Shown here in pieces: positions 61,341 through 64,000 of a stretch of DNA of 64,000 nucleotides (the first letter of the stretch is position 1; each line of letters begins with the position of its first letter). The notes beneath the pieces were generated by a model. That model was not told where the DNA came from. It searched no databases and worked only from the letters and a program-made list of their open reading frames with translations. The position numbers and the translations under genes were made by a program. Location of the stretch: NCBI GenBank assembly GCA_021234155.1, contig JAJEKV010000100.1:3140116-3204115 (forward strand), given 5' to 3'. Origin of the DNA: Isoetes taiwanensis. Lineage: Eukaryota > Streptophyta > Lycopodiopsida > Isoetales > Isoetaceae.

Positions 61341-62195
61341 TTGTATAACAATGTTTACCTTTGAACCTTACTGATGTTTTCAAACATCCATGTGGCAAGA
61401 CACCCAAAATCAAGCACTTGTAGTAAGTGCTATTCAAGCCTATAGTCCAAAATGCATGCACATTGTTAAATCATACAACAAAGGATACATGGTTGTGGCG
61501 CAACCCATATGCAAACACAATTCATGGTGGTTTGAACCCCAAGGTTTGTGAGGGCAACCCATATGCAAGCATAATTCATGTTGCTATTGTCTAAAATCTT
61601 CTATTTTGCGTGACTCCTTTATTCTTGTGCATGCATGTTCTACTCTGTAATACTATTGTATGTAATACCCTTTGAGAAGATTGTGTTTGTTAAGCAAGGA
61701 TGTTATTTACTATATGGTACCGTAGCTATAACTAATTGTGTATGGCCTTAGATATACGTATTACGAAGTTAAGATTCTCAACTTAGATAGTTAAGATTCT
61801 CAACTTAGATGTGACATATTAATGCTTGCATGTTGTTTATGCAAGATAACAGGACCAAGTTTTATAAGACATGGAAAGCTTAGATCATTTGCTGACAGAG
61901 TAGGATCAAGCCCCTGAAGGTACTGCCTGGTAGACCAAAACAAAAATTTTAAGGTTCCATTTTATCACGTATATTATGTTTGTAAATGTTCGATAGCAAA
62001 CAAACTTTAAAGAGCTTAGTACTTCAAGTCACATTAAACTTTGTAAACTCCTCCTACAAGTTTTTAGCAATTTTGACCTCTTCATTTACAGTTTATTATT
62101 AAGTTATTGAATATTATTGCAGGTTGCATTCTAGATTTATTGAAAGACGACGTGCCAAAAATGAACAATTGGGAAGGACTATGTCATGTCATTCT
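61341..62195. other. Flank unique to copy B; two exon-like stretches on the plus strand
   Basis: After the duplication ends there is single-copy DNA. An intron-like ATAACAG precedes a stretch reading GPSFIRHGKLRSFADRVGSS (about 61,852-61,915), and a TTATTGCAG precedes one reading LHSRFIERRRAKNEQLG (about 62,123-62,180). They could be exons of the gene that starts near 59,927, but no family is recognised and the first has a stop close to its end. Confidence 0.25.
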
Positions 62196-62224
62196 CAAAG
62201 GAAGGAAGGAAGGAAGGAAGGAAG
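62196..62224. repeat. (AAGG)n microsatellite
   Basis: About seven units of AAGG/GGAA, next to the left end of the GC-rich element that follows. Confidence 0.9.
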
Positions 62225-62229
62225 AAATT

Positions 62230-64000
62230 TTTAACGTCCGCGGAACCCAATCGGGTTATGGGACCCAATACAAAAGAGAGGGCAAAAGCCCAGACTGAAA
62301 CTCGGGGACCAAGCCCCGTGACCAAACCAAAATGGCCGAAGCCACAATCAAACGTGGGGACTAGCCCCAGTACAGAGAACTCGGGGGACTATGCCCCGTA
62401 GCAAATCACAATACTAAAATAAAACAAAACAAAAGGGCCTAAGCCCTAGCAGATCTCGAAGTCCAAGCGGCTACAGACCCGACCCATGGATCAAGTGGCG
62501 GTGATCCCGAATGATAGCCTGGCGCCTCTATACACACCCACTTCCCACTTCGCGAGGCGAGCCTCGCCTCGAACTTCGACATAATTCATCCTTCCGTCGG
62601 CCAGTGTCTTTGGGGTAAGATCTTCCCGGGCCGGAGAAGGAGGTCCCTTGCAAGTGATTGCCATGGCGGGAGGATGTGCGGCCTAGATAAAGCATCCACC
62701 GCCCGACTAGCAAATGGCCGGGGGCGATCAGGCCGTCTTTGCTCCAACTTCGACAAGCCGAGAGAATGCCATCTGCACATGCGTGCATCACCTCTGAAAA
62801 GAAACGGGTCACCTCAACTGCCCCAGGAGTGTCGCTTGCTTCCTCTAAACCCACAATGCGTAGGTTCAGGGCTAATGGGCGCGTTGGCCAGCACAATTCG
62901 ATTGCGGGACTGTCGCGATGGGCAAACAACCCTCGGATGACGGCGGTGTGGTATCATCGGCCTGGGACGTAGCATCCACATGCTCAGGCACTACCCCTGT
63001 GGGAGAATGCAGGTCACGGCAATAGCTTGCGTCTTTGCACTAAATCGGCTCCCATGCGATTGTAAAACATCTCTAGAAGCCGGACCCGGCTTCCCAAGGG
63101 CAACCGAGCCGATGTGCTGTGAGTGTGGCTGTGGATTGGATCGTCACGGATCCCAACCAACAAATCTGGAGGCAAACAATGGATCAGAGCATCCATCCTA
63201 GTCAAAGCTGCAGCTAAAGATGGTTCTGGAGCGGGTTGCGTGTCTGGGGGCGTGTCCGGGTCTGCCAGTATAGGGCGCTGAGGCCCGAATGATGGGGCTG
63301 CCTGAAGATAGGGCGCAATCGTGGGGTCATAGGGCCGGGACGAATCGCTCGCAAAGTAATGAGATTCTTCTCCTTACGGGTCTCCCGGCCATACGTTTGA
63401 TCTTACCCGCCATCTTTGAGAACAAGGCAAATGCAGAAAGGAGCCGGGAACCGGGGGTAAAGCAGAGACAAGCCAAGGGAAGACAAATGGGGTTTTGGGG
63501 GGGCCAAAATTTTAGGGGTCTCTGGCTGCCTCAAAGGGTGCTTTCGAGAATCCAATTTGGGGACTCGAAAGACAAAAGTGAGCACCTTTTGGGGGTTTGG
63601 GGGTTTTGGGTCTAGAGAGAGACTGTAAACCCTAGAGAGAGAGAGCCAAAAAGAGGCAGATCAAGAGGGTCTACGCAAGGGCAGTGAGGGTGCGATGCTA
63701 AGAGCAATACTGGGACACCAAACAGGCCCAAATAATTCAAAGCAATCCAGAACCTGGTACCTATGGCCGATGCGGTGGGTGGAAATCCTTGCTGGTCCGA
63801 GGCTTGGGCTGGTAACTTCAGAGTAGAGCGGAACCAGATCCGATTCTGTATCTTGATGCTAACTCCCTGGTACGGTTACATGCACTGGGCGCTGGGCGCC
63901 AATTGCGAGGGAGGAGAGAGATAGGGAGGAGAGAGAGAGGAGAGCAGAGAGGAGAGATTAGGACAAAAAAAAATTCGATAGTTGAGATTCTCAAGGGAAA
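62230..64000 (-). mobile_element. Probable LTR-type element, minus strand, incomplete
   Basis: GC-rich block unlike its surroundings, with repeated GGGGAC-TAGCCCC-like motifs at 62,300-62,440, usual for internal ends of plant LTR elements. At 63,901-63,882 the minus strand reads TGGCGCCCAGCGCCCAGTGC, whose first eight bases match a Lys-type tRNA primer site; a purine-rich AGAGAGGAG stretch follows to the right, as in an LTR edge. Minus-strand ORFs (62,929-62,528; 63,205-63,014) match no known domain, so it may be a non-autonomous element. It runs off the window. Confidence 0.35.

Noticed and set aside
62107-62298. Lys/Arg/Glu-rich ORF
   Set aside because: Most of it is the (AAGG)n microsatellite read as protein.

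Overview
This window is nuclear DNA of a land plant, most likely an angiosperm. It holds a many-intron plant-specific kelch/PP1-type phosphatase gene of the BSL2/BSL3 (BRI1-suppressor-1-like) clade, set in dense nested plant transposons: Ty3/gypsy chromovirus parts, L1-type LINEs, PIF/Harbinger, and a large TIR DNA transposon with a Ulp1-type protease. The species cannot be named from sequence alone. No tRNA, rRNA, CRISPR array or bacterial-style operon was seen.

Layout. (1) 1-17,082 (copy A) and 44,144-61,340 (copy B) are two copies, in the same orientation, of one segment of at least 17 kb. In order each carries a Harbinger-type Myb/SANT-like ORF1 remnant (minus), a 5'-truncated LINE (plus), AT-rich spacer with a tandem repeat, a BSL gene (minus), a short head-to-head ORF (plus) and about 1 kb of shared flank. 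In copy B the BSL gene can be followed through 21 exons with every splice phase agreeing (59,243 down to 51,000; 962 codons plus stop). In copy A the same gene (15,037 to 6,839) has a nonsense codon next to the catalytic GNHE motif and many indels. (2) 17,083-19,781: possible LTR, integrase end and chromodomain of a minus-strand Ty3/gypsy element. (3) 19,782-22,461: a third, partial BSL copy (3' part of exon 14 to exon 21 plus downstream DNA), fused in frame to a gypsy reverse transcriptase. (4) 22,462-40,085: a minus-strand Ty3/gypsy element (RT, protease, gag, leader, initiator-Met-type primer site). It is interrupted by a LINE-like insert (23,272-25,876, 14-bp target duplication) and by an 11.26-kb TIR DNA transposon (26,246-37,502, 4-bp target duplication). 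(5) 40,085-44,143: unassigned repeats and a broken PIF/Harbinger transposase. (6) 61,341-64,000: flank unique to copy B, then the 5' part of another LTR-type element.

How it fits together. The host gene is the BSL phosphatase, a regulator in the brassinosteroid pathway by family knowledge; copy B is the only copy that reads through. The 27 kb between the two copies is a nest of elements inserted into one another. Removing the LINE and the DNA transposon, with one copy of each target duplication, brings the gypsy reading frame back together, so the order of insertion can be read. The main candidate for something undescribed is the 11.26-kb transposon: 4-bp GCTT target duplication, about 21-bp GGG-starting terminal repeats, a degenerate transposase-like gene with RNTCCC, WSDGC and HGKG-x-HDG motifs, and a convergent Ulp1-like protease.

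Quality caveat. Copy A/copy B differences cluster at CTG/CAG trinucleotides, and many copy-A indels are not shared by the third copy. This looks like systematic consensus error, perhaps at CHG-methylated sites in long reads, so frameshifts in the repeat-rich parts should not all be read as evolved lesions.
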